DNA of 64,000 bases from contig NZ_JXRP01000009.1 in the NCBI RefSeq assembly GCF_000829435.1, forward strand, positions 248,001-312,000. Direction: 5' to 3'. The notes beneath the pieces are model-generated. The model saw only the letters and a program-made list of their open reading frames with translations, searched no databases and was not told the DNA's origin. The position numbers and the translations under genes are program-made. Position 1 is the first letter of the stretch. Every line of letters starts with the position of its first letter. Shown piece by piece: positions 43,045 to 52,049 of this stretch. Source of the DNA: Jeotgalibacillus soli. Lineage in GTDB: Bacteria > Bacillota > Bacilli > Bacillales > Jeotgalibacillaceae.

Positions 43045-44048
43045 TACGAGTATTAGAGCCAGGTCTTCTTTCAACCATTCAAGACGAAGGAAGAAAGGGA
43101 TATCAGCGCTATGGCATTATAGTAAATGGCGTGATGGATCCATTTGCACTTCAGGTGGCCAATCTTCTTGTCGGCAATGACATAGAAGAGGCAGCGATCG
43201 AAGTGACGCTAACCGGACCTACGCTTCGATTTGAAGAAGAAACATTAATCGCTGTGTGCGGTGCGGATTTTTCTGCCTTACTGGATGACAAGCCCCTGCC
43301 TTTATGGCGGCCTGTTTTGGTGGGAAAAGGAAGTATTCTGAATATGAAATTCAGTAAAAAAGGCTGCAGGGCGTTAATTGCTGTAGCGGGCGGGCTCGAT
43401 GTTCCGGTCGTGATGGATAGCAAGTCCACATACATACGAGCAGGAATCGGAGGATTTAAAGGGAGATCTCTTGAAAAAGAGGATATTCTGCCGACTAATA
43501 GCCTATCGCTAATAAATCAGAAAATTCTTAACTTAATTAAAAAACAATCGTCAGCTTCTACTGGTTTCAAAACGGTTCCTTGGTCCATTTCTGAGGTATT
43601 TTTAAAAACGGAGTATGAACGATCAACTGTGCGTGTGTTAAAAGGGCGGCAATATGATGAATTTTCACCTGACAGTCAGAAGCTTTTCTGGAGTGAGACA
43701 TTTAAGCTGTCAACTCAGTCGGATAGGATGGGTTACCGTCTGGATGGACCTGTGCTGGAACGAAAGGTCTCAACTGATTTGCTTTCAGAAGCGGTTGCAT
43801 TCGGTACGATTCAAGTTCCAGCTGACGGTCAGCCGATCGTTTTGCTTGCTGACCGTCAAACAATTGGCGGATATCCTAAAATAGGACAGGTTGCCTCCGT
43901 AGACCTGCCAATTTTAGCGCAGAAAAAACCTGGAGAAGCAGTACAGTTTGAAGAGATTACTCATAGAGAAGCACAGCAGCTTTATCGTAAAAGAGAGCAA
44001 GATGTACAGCTGTTGAAAATCGCCATCAATTCAAAAATCGCTTTTTAA
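43041..44048 (+). CDS. pxpC: 5-oxoprolinase subunit PxpC (KipA family)
   Basis: A 335-residue partner of PxpB, forming the phosphorylating part of 5-oxoprolinase. Family blocks are VLEPGLLSTIQDEGRKGYQR with GIIVNGVMDPFALQVANLLV at the N terminus, SQSDRMGYRLDGP, and LADRQTIGGYPKIGQV near the C terminus. Its ATGA overlap with pxpB is typical of tightly coupled subunits. The length is normal for KipA. No sign of damage. Confidence 0.93.
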   Translation: MIRVLEPGLLSTIQDEGRKGYQRYGIIVNGVMDPFALQVANLLVGNDIEEAAIEVTLTGPTLRFEEETLIAVCGADFSALLDDKPLPLWRPVLVGKGSILNMKFSKKGCRALIAVAGGLDVPVVMDSKSTYIRAGIGGFKGRSLEKEDILPTNSLSLINQKILNLIKKQSSASTGFKTVPWSISEVFLKTEYERSTVRVLKGRQYDEFSPDSQKLFWSETFKLSTQSDRMGYRLDGPVLERKVSTDLLSEAVAFGTIQVPADGQPIVLLADRQTIGGYPKIGQVASVDLPILAQKKPGEAVQFEEITHREAQQLYRKREQDVQLLKIAINSKIAF

Positions 44049-44064
44049 GAGGGAGTGAAATGAC

Positions 44065-44838
44065 ATGATCAAAATTGATTTAAATTGTGACATGGGAGAG
44101 AGCTTCGGAGCTTATAAAATGGGTAACGATGCTGACATTCTGGACTATGTTACCTCTGCAAATATCGCCTGCGGTTTTCACGCCGGAGACCCCTCAACAA
44201 TGAAAAAAACAGTCCTGCTCGCCCTTGAAAAGGGAGTGGGAATTGGTGCTCACCCTGGGTTTAACGACTTAGTTGGCTTCGGCAGACGAAATATGGCCGT
44301 TTCACCAGAGGAAGCCTATGATCTTGTCGTTTACCAAATTGGTGCGCTGAATGGTTTTGTAAAGGCACAGGGCGGTGCTATGCAGCATGTAAAGCCCCAT
44401 GGAGCCCTATATAATATGGCTGCTGAAGATGCCCAGCTTGCAGAAGCTATTGCCCATGCGGTATATGATGTAAACTCCTCACTTGTCCTTTTTGGATTAT
44501 CAGGCAGTGAACTTGTAAAAGCTGGAGAGAGGGCAGGCTTGAGAACAGCGAATGAGGTATTCTCAGATCGTACATATCAGTCTTCTGGACAGCTTACATC
44601 GAGAAGAGAGCCTAATGCCCTTATTCTAGATGACAGTGAAGCGGTTGCTCAGGTTGTAAGGATGATCAAGGAAAGTAAAGTAAAGACTGTTACTGGGGAA
44701 GACATACGAATTCAGGCAGATACCGTTTGTATTCACGGTGATGGAGCACATGCACGAACGTTTGCTAAGCAAATTAATCAATCTCTACAGGAACAAGGAA
44801 TTTTCCTTCAGAAAATTGGTGAAACTGCAGCAATATAA
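44065..44838 (+). CDS. pxpA: 5-oxoprolinase subunit PxpA (LamB/YcsF family)
   Basis: A 257-residue PxpA, the hydrolytic subunit of 5-oxoprolinase. The N-terminal signature [17 protein letters not shown], then [18 protein letters not shown]-like residues ([15 protein letters not shown]) and [15 protein letters not shown], are classic for the LamB/YcsF family; [10 protein letters not shown] and [10 protein letters not shown] follow. GAGGGAGTG precedes the ATG 16 bp after pxpC. In B. subtilis the order is pxpA-ycsG-ycsI-kipI-kipA; here pxpA comes third. Confidence 0.95.
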   Translation: MIKIDLNCDMGESFGAYKMGNDADILDYVTSANIACGFHAGDPSTMKKTVLLALEKGVGIGAHPGFNDLVGFGRRNMAVSPEEAYDLVVYQIGALNGFVKAQGGAMQHVKPHGALYNMAAEDAQLAEAIAHAVYDVNSSLVLFGLSGSELVKAGERAGLRTANEVFSDRTYQSSGQLTSRREPNALILDDSEAVAQVVRMIKESKVKTVTGEDIRIQADTVCIHGDGAHARTFAKQINQSLQEQGIFLQKIGETAAI

Positions 44839-44870
44839 ATGATTTGCAACAGCAGGAATGGAGGAAAGAA

Positions 44871-46064
44871 ATGAAGCAACAAAATTCAAACAGAAGTATC
44901 CTTCTCGGCGCTGCCTTCTTAATGGCAACGTCAGCAATTGGACCAGGGTTTTTAACCCAAACAACAACATTTACACAGTCATTGGCCGCTAGCTTTGGTT
45001 TTGTCATTTTAGTTTCGATTATTATTGATATTGGCGCACAGATGAATATTTGGCGTATTATTGCGGTTTCGGGAAAAAGGGCACAGGAAATTGCTAATGA
45101 TGTACTTCCTGGGCTTGGTGTTTTTCTTGCCTTTTTAATTGTGCTTGGCGGATTAGCTTTTAACATCGGAAATATAGGGGGAGCTGGACTTGGTACCAAC
45201 GTGCTGTTCGGTATTTCTCCAGAGATGGGGGCTCTTCTTAGCGGGATTTTGGCAATCGGTATCTTTCTGGTAAAGGAAGCAGGGCGTGCAATGGATAAAT
45301 TCACACAAATTTTAGGATTTGTGATGATTGGTTTGACTCTTTATGTGATGTTTTCTGCAAAACCTCCGATTGGTGAGGCGATAACACGTACCTTTATTCC
45401 AGAAACTGTGGACTTTCTGGCCATTGTTACATTAGTTGGCGGAACAGTGGGTGGTTATATCACCTTTGCTGGTGGTCATCGTCTTCTTGATGCTGGATTA
45501 AAGGGAAAAGAAAATCTTGCGGAAGTAACAAAAAGCTCCATTACTGCAATCGGAGTTGCGTCAATCATGCGGATTTTCTTATTTTTGGCTGCATTTGGTA
45601 TTGTTGCTCAAGGACTTCAAATTGATCCTTCTAATCCACCGGCATCTGTGTTCCAGTTAGCTGCAGGGAATATAGGATATAAAATGTTTGGTGTAGTCAT
45701 GTGGGCAGCGGCCATAACCTCGGTTGTCGGAGCAGCCTACACATCTGTTTCATTTATTAAAACGTTCAGTCCGGTCTTGGCAAAGTATGAAAAAGCCATT
45801 ATTGTTGGCTTTATTGTGATATCCACTGCCATATTTGTTATGATTGGGCGACCAGTAACAATTCTTATTCTAGTAGGTGCGCTGAATGGGTTAATTTTAC
45901 CGGTTTCTCTTGGTGTAATGCTGATTGCAGCACACAAAACGAAGGTTGTTGGGGACTACAAGCATCCAATATGGATGACCGTATTCGGGGGTATCATTGT
46001 TGTGGTAATGGCTTATATGGGCGGTTACACACTTATTAACCAAATTCCACAATTATTTTCTTAA
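44871..46064 (+). CDS. NRAMP-family transporter (YcsG type)
   Basis: A 397-residue membrane protein of the NRAMP superfamily with about eleven segments. It opens with FLMATSAIGPGFLTQTTTFT, which replaces the usual D-P-G-N metal motif, so it is unlikely to carry Mn or Fe by the standard mechanism. This branch (YcsG) is regularly found beside pxp genes, and uptake of 5-oxoproline or another organic substrate is a reasonable guess. The ATG at 44871 follows GGAGG; the apparent upstream extension has no ribosome site. It ends the pxp operon. Confidence 0.85.
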   Translation: MKQQNSNRSILLGAAFLMATSAIGPGFLTQTTTFTQSLAASFGFVILVSIIIDIGAQMNIWRIIAVSGKRAQEIANDVLPGLGVFLAFLIVLGGLAFNIGNIGGAGLGTNVLFGISPEMGALLSGILAIGIFLVKEAGRAMDKFTQILGFVMIGLTLYVMFSAKPPIGEAITRTFIPETVDFLAIVTLVGGTVGGYITFAGGHRLLDAGLKGKENLAEVTKSSITAIGVASIMRIFLFLAAFGIVAQGLQIDPSNPPASVFQLAAGNIGYKMFGVVMWAAAITSVVGAAYTSVSFIKTFSPVLAKYEKAIIVGFIVISTAIFVMIGRPVTILILVGALNGLILPVSLGVMLIAAHKTKVVGDYKHPIWMTVFGGIIVVVMAYMGGYTLINQIPQLFS

Positions 46065-46065
46065 G

Positions 46066-46254
46066 TAAAAAAGCGGAAGCGCCTTGCCTGCCTCGAAAAG
46101 CATAATACGCAAATGAATAGAAGATATTCTTTGTCTTCAATTCATTTGTGGTTTATGACCTTAAGGGGCTAGGCGCTGTAGCTAGTTTTCGAAGAAATCG
46201 AAGACTTGTCAGCAGTCTGAAGCGGAAGGAGTGTGCTCCTTCCGCTTATTTTTT
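46066..46254. repeat. Composite hairpin element ending in a terminator
   Basis: It begins AAAAAAGCGGAAGCGCCTTG and later has GGGGCTAGGCGCTGTAGCTAG, with an inner hairpin formed by AAATGAATAGAAGA and TCTTCAATTCATTTG. The last 30 bases are the terminator stem. This layout resembles palindromic elements common in Bacillus intergenic regions. It contains no coding frame. Confidence 0.6.
46219..46254 (+). terminator. Terminator of the pxp operon
   Basis: AAGCGGAAGGAG and CTCCTTCCGCTT form a perfect 12-base stem around TGTG, followed by ATTTTTTA. Confidence 0.88.
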
Positions 46255-46259
46255 ATCCA

Positions 46260-46554
46260 TTTGCATATTTCTTCAGTAGGAGGACAGTTTCTCGTCCACT
46301 TCATGATCATAGCTGCAGTCTAAATGCTCTCCAACCTCAAGTGCAAGTCTTCGAAAAAGAGCCATTGTATTGAAAAGGGCCTGCCAGTTTTCATCAAGGT
46401 TTGTTCCTGAATACGTGCCTTCAAGCTCTTTCCGCGTTGCAGTATCCAAAAAACGTTTAAACCAGCGGCCGAATTTATTCGGGTTCACCTTCCAGTCATA
46501 TTGAACTTCAGGATGCCATTCAATTATCAGCTGAAGGTAGTGAAAACACATCAC
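46260..46554 (-). pseudogene. Aminoglycoside 6-adenylyltransferase (AadK/ANT(6)) C-terminal relic
   Basis: The open part encodes 93 residues: IIEWHPEVQYDWKVNPNKFG, then RWFKRFLDTATRKELEGTYS and GTNLDENWQALFNTMALFRR. This matches the C-terminal third of streptomycin adenylyltransferases, which is normally preceded by the nucleotidyltransferase domain. That domain is absent, and stop or frameshift events flank the fragment; after SSY the reading L-K-K-Y-A-N continues in another frame. The enzyme would be inactive. Confidence 0.75.
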
Positions 46555-46769
46555 GTTATCCAGTATATATTCAGTTTACTATCCTAAGGATATAGCCCAT
46601 TTTTCGGTTTCAACTTACATTCGGCCCCGTTCCAGATTTTATTTTTCTCTACTATTTATACCATCAAAAAATGTACATTTTATACTTTTATAATAGGTAT
46701 TTACCAATTAAGATAAGTATAAGCATTAAGGTAATTGTTAGTTTTCAAATAGAAACGGAGGAGATCTAA

Positions 46770-47153
46770 ATGGGCTTGTTTGATGGATTGATGGGAAATG
46801 CTTCAGAAGTAAAAGTGGAGGATGTAAAAAAGGAATTTGGCAATTTGCTTATACAGAATGAGAAAATTGAAAAGGCCTATAAGCTAATTCGTGATCTGTT
46901 TATCTTTTCAAACAAACGTTTGATTTTAATCGATAAACAAGGAATGACTGGGAAAAAGATCGAATATCACTCGATTCCATACAAAAATATCACCCATTTT
47001 TCCATTGAAACAGCGGGTACCTTTGACCTTGATGCTGAGCTGAAGATTTGGGTATCAGGAATGAGTGAACCGATAGGAAAAACGTTTAATAAGCAGCTGA
47101 ATATATACGATGTACATGCTGTGCTGGCTAATTATGTGCTTACTGAAAAATAA
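46770..47153 (+). CDS. PH-like domain protein (bPH, YvlB/YokE type)
   Basis: A 127-residue cytoplasmic protein with a bacterial pleckstrin-homology-like fold. The pattern is an N-terminal helix (GLFDGLMGNASEV), then EKIEKAYKLIRDLFIFSNKR and LILIDKQGMTGKKIEYHSIP with SIPYKNITHFSIETAGTFDL, and a C-terminal helix (QLNIYDVHAVLANYVL). The F-S-N-K-R-L-I-L-I-D-K-Q-G signature is the family's. Function is unknown. CGGAGGAG precedes the ATG. It is monocistronic, ending in a long terminator. Confidence 0.85.
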   Translation: MGLFDGLMGNASEVKVEDVKKEFGNLLIQNEKIEKAYKLIRDLFIFSNKRLILIDKQGMTGKKIEYHSIPYKNITHFSIETAGTFDLDAELKIWVSGMSEPIGKTFNKQLNIYDVHAVLANYVLTEK

Positions 47154-47197
47154 ACAGAAGAGAAGGATGGGTTAATTCATCCTTCTCTTCTGTCTAT
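47154..47197 (+). terminator. Terminator after the PH-like gene
   Basis: ACAGAAGAGAAGGATG pairs perfectly with CATCCTTCTCTTCTGT around eight bases. Confidence 0.88.
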
Positions 47198-47274
47198 TTA
47201 TGGTAAAAGTGGTTTTCTGAATATTTATCTATAATACCGTTGGTTTGTAAGTGATTTACTTAGAAGGTGATTAA

Positions 47275-47655
47275 ATGGATGAAAAGGTGGAAATAGTAAA
47301 AATTTAAGACTTACGAAAAAGCTATGATGGAAAATATGTGATGCAAGGGATTGATTTAACTGTATATGAAGGTCAAATCATTGGTTATATCGGACCAAAC
47401 GGTGCTAGGAAAAGCACAACAGTAAAAATTATGCTTGGACTAGTGGATGAATACATAGGAAATATTAAAATTTTTGGTCAAAAACTTTCTGTTGGAGATC
47501 ACGAGTATAAAAAGAGGATTGGCTTTGTACCGGAGAATGCTGAAATCTATGATACGCTGACGGTTCGTGAATACTTGCTGTTTATTGGAGGGCTTTACGG
47601 GATTGAAGAGTCCGTTACCGAGCATAAAGGCAAAAAATCTTATGAGGAAATTTGA
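47275..47655 (+). pseudogene. ABC transporter ATPase relic (YthP-like)
   Basis: From ATG 47275 the frame reads MDEKVEIVKI, an in-frame TAA, then DLRKSYDGKYVMQGIDLTVY and the Walker A region GPNGARKST, where the invariant glycine is arginine. It continues to FVPENAEIYDTLTVREYL and stops at about 125 codons; the signature, Walker B and H-loop are missing. The internal stop, the damaged P-loop and the truncation together make it non-functional. A permease relic follows, as in YthP-YthQ pairs. Confidence 0.82.
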
Positions 47656-48166
47656 TGGAGCTTGTGCTGCTCGTCATGCTCATTCTTGTTTTAACAGCAT
47701 TTGTTTACATGTTTATTTTGCTGCTTGTGTGGTTTGCAGCCGCGCATGAAGTGAGATGCAAGGGTTTCTTCTTGTTATTATGTTATTGGCTATCGTGACG
47801 CCATTTCTAGCAGTCTTTCTATATATTAAACCGATGCCTGTTTTTGAACAAAGTCTTCAGAAGCTCACGGATAATGAAAGAAATGCAAAAAAGCAGGCAG
47901 GAAAAATTCATACATTGATTGGCCGGATCGTACGCCCGAATAAGGAAGAGCGGGTGTTCCTTCATTTTTCCAGCATTATGCTGAAAAATGAGCGAGAGTT
48001 TAAATTGAAGGTATACCCGTCGCTTGAATTTGCGTATTTAATCCCATTTTTTTTTTATGTTTTCAATGCTTCAATCAGATTTTACTTACATAAGAAAACT
48101 AAATAAGACGATGATTGAACAAAATGAAAGAATGATCTCACTATTGGAGGAAATAAAAAATAAGTA
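47656..48166 (+). pseudogene. ABC permease relic (YthQ-like internal fragment)
   Basis: One frame gives VLTAFVYMFILLLVWFAAAH, and after a shift near 47758 another gives GFLLVIMLLAIVTPFLAVFL, then RPNKEERVFLHFSSIMLKNE and REFKLKVYPSL, typical of the middle of YthQ-like permeases. After a T tract at 48049-48058 a third frame reads KTMIEQNERMISLLEEIKNK and stops at 48166; that tail may come from another small gene. Both ends of a normal permease of about 380 codons are missing. Confidence 0.7.
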
Positions 48167-48269
48167 GCCAACTGCAACGTTGCTTCCGCAAGGCTTCCTT
48201 CTCAGGTGGATTCCCAATGGGTTTTTCCCAGCATACATTACTCATATGAACTTTTTACGGGAGGTAGTT

Positions 48270-49541
48270 ATGATTATTCATGTGGTAAAAAACGGGGATA
48301 CATTATGGGGGACTGCTAATCGTTATGGTGTGGATGTTTCAAAAATTATTGAAGCAAATGAGCTGCCTGATCCAAATAAATTAGTGATTGGCCAGGCGCT
48401 TGTGATACCTGGTGTTGTTCGAAAGCATACTGTTCGACCGAGAGAGATGCTGTGGCAAATCGCTCAATTTTACGGTACAACCGTTCAAGAGCTGCTGGAA
48501 GTAAATCAAATTCAAAATCCAAATTTGATTACACCAGGAATGGTACTGACCATTCCTGTCAGAAAGCCAGTCATTGATGTAAATGCTTATGTTATTAATA
48601 TGGGAGAAGAAGGCGCTCAAGACGTTCGTGAGGTTGGAGAATATTTAACGTATGCAGCCCCCTTCGCCTATATCATGCAGGAAGATGGGGGGCTGACAGA
48701 AATCAATGATACAGAAGTCATTCGAGCGGCAGTAGAATCACGTGCCATAGCAATGATGTGTATCACCAATTTTACAGCTGCCGATCCTGGTTCAAAGCTT
48801 GCCCAAACGATTCTCGGCAGCAAAGAGATACAGGAACGATTATTAAACAACATCGTTAAAACGATGAAAGAAAAAGGATATCAGGGATTAAATATTGATT
48901 TTGAAAATGTGTATCCCGAGGATCGTGAGCAATACAATCAATTTCTACGGCGTGCGGTAGATCGTTTGCATAAAGAAAATTATTTTGTTTCAACAGCGCT
49001 TGCCCCGAAAACAAGCGGGGATCAAAAGGGGCTGCTCTATGAAGCGCATGACTATAGAGCGCACGGGAGAATTGTCGATTTTGTTATATTAATGACCTAT
49101 GAATGGGGCTATAGATTCGGACCGCCTCAAGCCATTTCACCACTTAATCAAATTAAACAAGTGCTGGATTATGCGGTCACGGTTATTCCGAGAGAGAAAA
49201 TCTTTTTTGGTTTTCAGCTTTATGCCCGCGACTGGCTGCTTCCTCATGTCGAGGGACAGGAAGCAGAAACATTTGATATGCAGGAAGCGGTTCGCCGAGC
49301 TGTGAAACATGGAGCTGTTATTCAATATGATCAGACGTCCCAAGCGCCATTCTTCCGTTATGTTGATGAGGAAGGCCGAACGCATGAGGTCTGGTTTGAG
49401 GATGCCCGCAGTGCGCAGGCGAAATTTGATATGGTAAAAGATTATCGATTGCGCGGCATTAGCTATTGGGTGCTCGGTTACCCGTTTCCGCAAAATTGGC
49501 TTTTGCTTGGAGAGAATTTCACAATACGAAAACGACGATAG
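48270..49541 (+). CDS. sleL: Spore cortex lytic enzyme SleL/YaaH (two LysM, GH18)
   Basis: A 423-residue spore enzyme, an N-acetylglucosaminidase acting on muramic-lactam cortex peptidoglycan during germination. Two LysM modules fill residues 1-97 (VVKNGDTLWGTANRYGVDVS and HTVRPREMLWQIAQFYGTTV). The GH18 barrel follows, with the catalytic D-x-D-x-E-type motif in GLNIDFENVYPED and a MTYEWGY strand. The length matches YaaH (about 427). No signal peptide is expected, as in B. subtilis YaaH. The ATG at 48270 follows GGGAGGTAG; the upstream in-frame extension is the tail of the relic region. Confidence 0.92.
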   Translation: MIIHVVKNGDTLWGTANRYGVDVSKIIEANELPDPNKLVIGQALVIPGVVRKHTVRPREMLWQIAQFYGTTVQELLEVNQIQNPNLITPGMVLTIPVRKPVIDVNAYVINMGEEGAQDVREVGEYLTYAAPFAYIMQEDGGLTEINDTEVIRAAVESRAIAMMCITNFTAADPGSKLAQTILGSKEIQERLLNNIVKTMKEKGYQGLNIDFENVYPEDREQYNQFLRRAVDRLHKENYFVSTALAPKTSGDQKGLLYEAHDYRAHGRIVDFVILMTYEWGYRFGPPQAISPLNQIKQVLDYAVTVIPREKIFFGFQLYARDWLLPHVEGQEAETFDMQEAVRRAVKHGAVIQYDQTSQAPFFRYVDEEGRTHEVWFEDARSAQAKFDMVKDYRLRGISYWVLGYPFPQNWLLLGENFTIRKRR

Positions 49542-49555
49542 GAATAATGGAGATA

Positions 49556-49582
49556 ACAGCCGAATTGGGCTGTTTTTTTAAT
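49556..49582 (+). terminator. Terminator after sleL
   Basis: ACAGCC and GGCTGT flank AATT-type loop bases and lead into TTTTTTT. Confidence 0.75.
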
Positions 49583-49589
49583 TTAGACT

Positions 49590-49730
49590 ATTAAATTTGC
49601 CTGTTGATTTCCGCGGGCGGTCAGGGAGCCTCCTCGGCGCTTTGCGCCTGTGGATTCTCCCTGTGACTCGCATTTTCCGCAGGATTCTAAAGCCTTACGC
49701 ACCAATCAACATCGTGCAAAAATTAACAAA
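49590..49730 (-). repeat. Reverse-orientation copy of the GTTGATTGGAGCG repeat
   Basis: Read on the minus strand it runs ATGTTGATTGGTGCGTAAGG, then GCAAAGCGCCGAGGAGGCTC, then ACCGCCCGCGGAAATCAAC, colinear with the copy at 35180. The gap between sleL and the cupin gene otherwise holds only terminators. Confidence 0.78.
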
Positions 49731-49842
49731 TATCTTTAAGACAGCTTTATTTTAAAAATCTTTTTACTAAAGGCATAGGGGATGGATGTTATTGTGGCGA
49801 AAACTGAATCATGAAATGGGAAAAAGACTGAGTTTTTCACTA

Positions 49843-49872
49843 TAAAAGCCCAGCATGCTCAGCACTGGGCAT
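49843..49872 (-). terminator. Terminator after the cupin gene
   Basis: On the minus strand GCCCAGTGCTGAGCATGCTG continues to GGC and TTTTAT, a stem of GCCCAG with CTGGGC plus inner AGCA/TGCT pairs. Confidence 0.7.
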
Positions 49873-49886
49873 AGTAAGCAACTGCT

Positions 49887-50390
49887 CTAATCCATTGGAG
49901 TCCAGCGTTCAAGAAGAGACCCTTCTTTGCCATAAACAGGATCTGTTGATGGAATCGGTACATTTCTTATTTCTTGCAGCACTACCGGACGTTCCCCAGG
50001 TTCACCTGTTCGGGTGTTATACTCCATGCCTTCCGGATACGCGCCTACAATCCGAAAATGGCTGCTGGCGCTCATTTTCTTATGTCCGGTTCCAGCCGGA
50101 AGCACGAGCACATCTCCTGTATTAACCTCGATCATTTTTCCTTTTTCTCCACCGAGCTGGATCATGGCAGAGCCAGACTGTACGCCAAGTACCTCATGAG
50201 CGTTGCTATGGTAATGATGATGGTCAAACACGCCATTAACCCAGCTATTACTCCATCCATTTTTATTGAAAGTTGCTTCGATTTCGTCAGGATTATCTAA
50301 AAATACACCTTCGTATATCAAAACAGGTAAACACGGATTATTCGGCATAAATCCGTCATCTTCAAACGAGTACGCAATTACGTTGTTCAT
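49887..50390 (-). CDS. Cupin domain protein (YjlB-like)
   Basis: A 167-residue single-cupin protein. The metal-binding histidines are in FDHHHYHSNAHEVLGV with the conserved glutamate, and GTGHKKM holds the C-terminal histidine; VNTGDVLVLPAGTGHKK is the second cupin motif. The family resembles B. subtilis YjlB as annotated, with unknown function; small-molecule isomerases and dioxygenases share the fold. The ATG at 50390 follows GGAGGGG. It is monocistronic and divergent from the AraC-type regulator gene. Confidence 0.85.
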   Translation of the reverse strand: MNNVIAYSFEDDGFMPNNPCLPVLIYEGVFLDNPDEIEATFNKNGWSNSWVNGVFDHHHYHSNAHEVLGVQSGSAMIQLGGEKGKMIEVNTGDVLVLPAGTGHKKMSASSHFRIVGAYPEGMEYNTRTGEPGERPVVLQEIRNVPIPSTDPVYGKEGSLLERWTPMD

Positions 50391-50476
50391 AAAAACCCCT
50401 CCTTTAAACCAAATAATACCCTAATTAGAGAAGGTCAATCCCTGAATTGTGTTCATTCCGGATGTTTTTTTACGCG

Positions 50477-50504
50477 TTAAACACGATCCGTTCAGTGCTA
50501 TAAT
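50477..50504 (+). promoter_or_regulatory. Probable sigma-A promoter of the AraC-type regulator
   Basis: TATAAT at 50499-50504 lies 16 bases after TTAAAC at 50477-50482, and the start codon is 23 bases downstream. Confidence 0.5.
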
Positions 50505-50527
50505 CAAGGTTAAGGGAGGTGAGGCTG

Positions 50528-52048
50528 ATGAGAATGCTCAATGTTCTTATTTATCATCAGGAGGAGTTTGAGGCAAGAGGCATTCAGTGGGTGCTGGAGC
50601 ATCAAATTTCTCAGGTGGCGGTAGAAATCGTGACAGATAAGCAGGCGCTCCTGCAACAATTGGAAGCCTCACCTGTTAACTTATTAATTATGGAATTAGA
50701 GCATCAAGCAGAGAACGAAAAAATTGAAAAGATTCTCAAGGATTTAGGAATTTCATGGATCGGCATTACAATGGAGCGAACGTTTGAAATGGCAAGCCGT
50801 GCATTGCGGTGGGGCGCATCTGATCTATTGCTGAGACCCTTAAACACGAGTCAGCTTGTTCGGGCTGTACGATCCTTTATTGTATCGAAAAGAAAAGCCG
50901 TTTTTCGAGAAAACAGTACGCAGCAATTAAGATCGGTGGAAGAAGGTGAAAAGGATGAACTGGAAGCCTTAAACTATTCAACTCTTTTTTTGCCGAGTTC
51001 TTATGATTTGAAAGAGCTTTGTTTTTTGGCACTGATCGTAGAAAACAAACACGATTTAAAACAATTGTTTGAGCGCGTGCAGAGCTTTCCTTTTTCCTTC
51101 ACGTTTAAGCCCTTTTTGTTTAACGATATTATTTTTATAGTTGCACGGAAGGATGGATCGACTATGTGGATAGAGGAGTGCAATCAATTCCATTCCACAT
51201 GGCAGCAAGAGCAAGGCTCGCCGCTCGCCATCTTTATTAATACAAACAGTGTTGTTGAGGAGCAGGAGGCAACCACAATAAATGAAGCCTACTTACATAC
51301 ACGTCAGCTAACGGAAATTATTTTTTATTTAGGCTTTGAAACGGTCTATGAGCGTAAATCCTTTGGGAAATGGAAAGTGATGGATCCTTTTCTAACTCCG
51401 TATGAGCAGCTGGAATGGATCGATATGCTCCAAAATCAACAAGCAGAAAAAGTGAAAAACTGGCTGTCTGAAGAATTCCTAACGTTATCATCTCCATACC
51501 CAAACCCGACAACGGTACGTGTCCGATTAACCAGTATCCTTGCTCAAATAAGACGTTATATGAAAGCAAGAGAACTTCACCTTACGCATTGGGAGAAAGA
51601 ATACGAGTCTCTGTTTGAAGAGATTGTTGAAACGCCGGTTATTTATCAGATTATCCAATCGATGACGAACTTTTGTACAAGACTTCTTAATACTCCTTCA
51701 GAAAAACAAGGCGAAAACCCGGGCACCTTAAAGGAGAAAATCGAAAGACTGATTGAAGTGAACTATTGGAATGCCCAGTGGGGACTTGATGGAGCAGCAA
51801 AAGAACTGAACAAGCATCCAGCCTACATAAGCAGAGCCTATTCGGCTGCGGCAAACAGGACCTTTAGACAAGCACTCAATGATTATCGAATTAATGAAGC
51901 GAAGAAACTCCTTCAGGAATCACAGCTGGTGATTCGAGAGATAGCTAAATTAACGGGTTTTGAATACAGCTCCTACTTTACGAATAAATTCAAAAACATA
52001 ACTGGAATCACACCGCTCGCATATCGCAATGTTTCAAAACGGGGGTGA
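50528..52048 (+). CDS. AraC-type regulator with N-terminal pseudo-receiver domain
   Basis: A 506-residue regulator. Residues 1-120 have a receiver-like fold, with the strand NLLIMELEHQ where the phosphorylated aspartate would be; it is E56 here. SRALRWGASDLLLRPLNTSQ still shows the A-x-D-y-L-x-K-P-like pattern with R for K. A middle region of about 250 residues follows, and the last 100 form an AraC DNA-binding domain (AAKELNKHPAYISRAYSAAA and IREIAKLTGFEYSSYFTNKF). Lacking the phospho-site, it probably works without a kinase. The ATG at 50528 follows GGGAGG. It precedes the hut operon in the same direction and may control it. Confidence 0.85.
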   Translation: MRMLNVLIYHQEEFEARGIQWVLEHQISQVAVEIVTDKQALLQQLEASPVNLLIMELEHQAENEKIEKILKDLGISWIGITMERTFEMASRALRWGASDLLLRPLNTSQLVRAVRSFIVSKRKAVFRENSTQQLRSVEEGEKDELEALNYSTLFLPSSYDLKELCFLALIVENKHDLKQLFERVQSFPFSFTFKPFLFNDIIFIVARKDGSTMWIEECNQFHSTWQQEQGSPLAIFINTNSVVEEQEATTINEAYLHTRQLTEIIFYLGFETVYERKSFGKWKVMDPFLTPYEQLEWIDMLQNQQAEKVKNWLSEEFLTLSSPYPNPTTVRVRLTSILAQIRRYMKARELHLTHWEKEYESLFEEIVETPVIYQIIQSMTNFCTRLLNTPSEKQGENPGTLKEKIERLIEVNYWNAQWGLDGAAKELNKHPAYISRAYSAAANRTFRQALNDYRINEAKKLLQESQLVIREIAKLTGFEYSSYFTNKFKNITGITPLAYRNVSKRG

Positions 52049-52049
52049 A

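Noticed and set aside
44774-45304. 176-codon minus-strand frame over the NRAMP gene
   Set aside because: Mirror image of a hydrophobic gene; no start signal and no recognisable domain.
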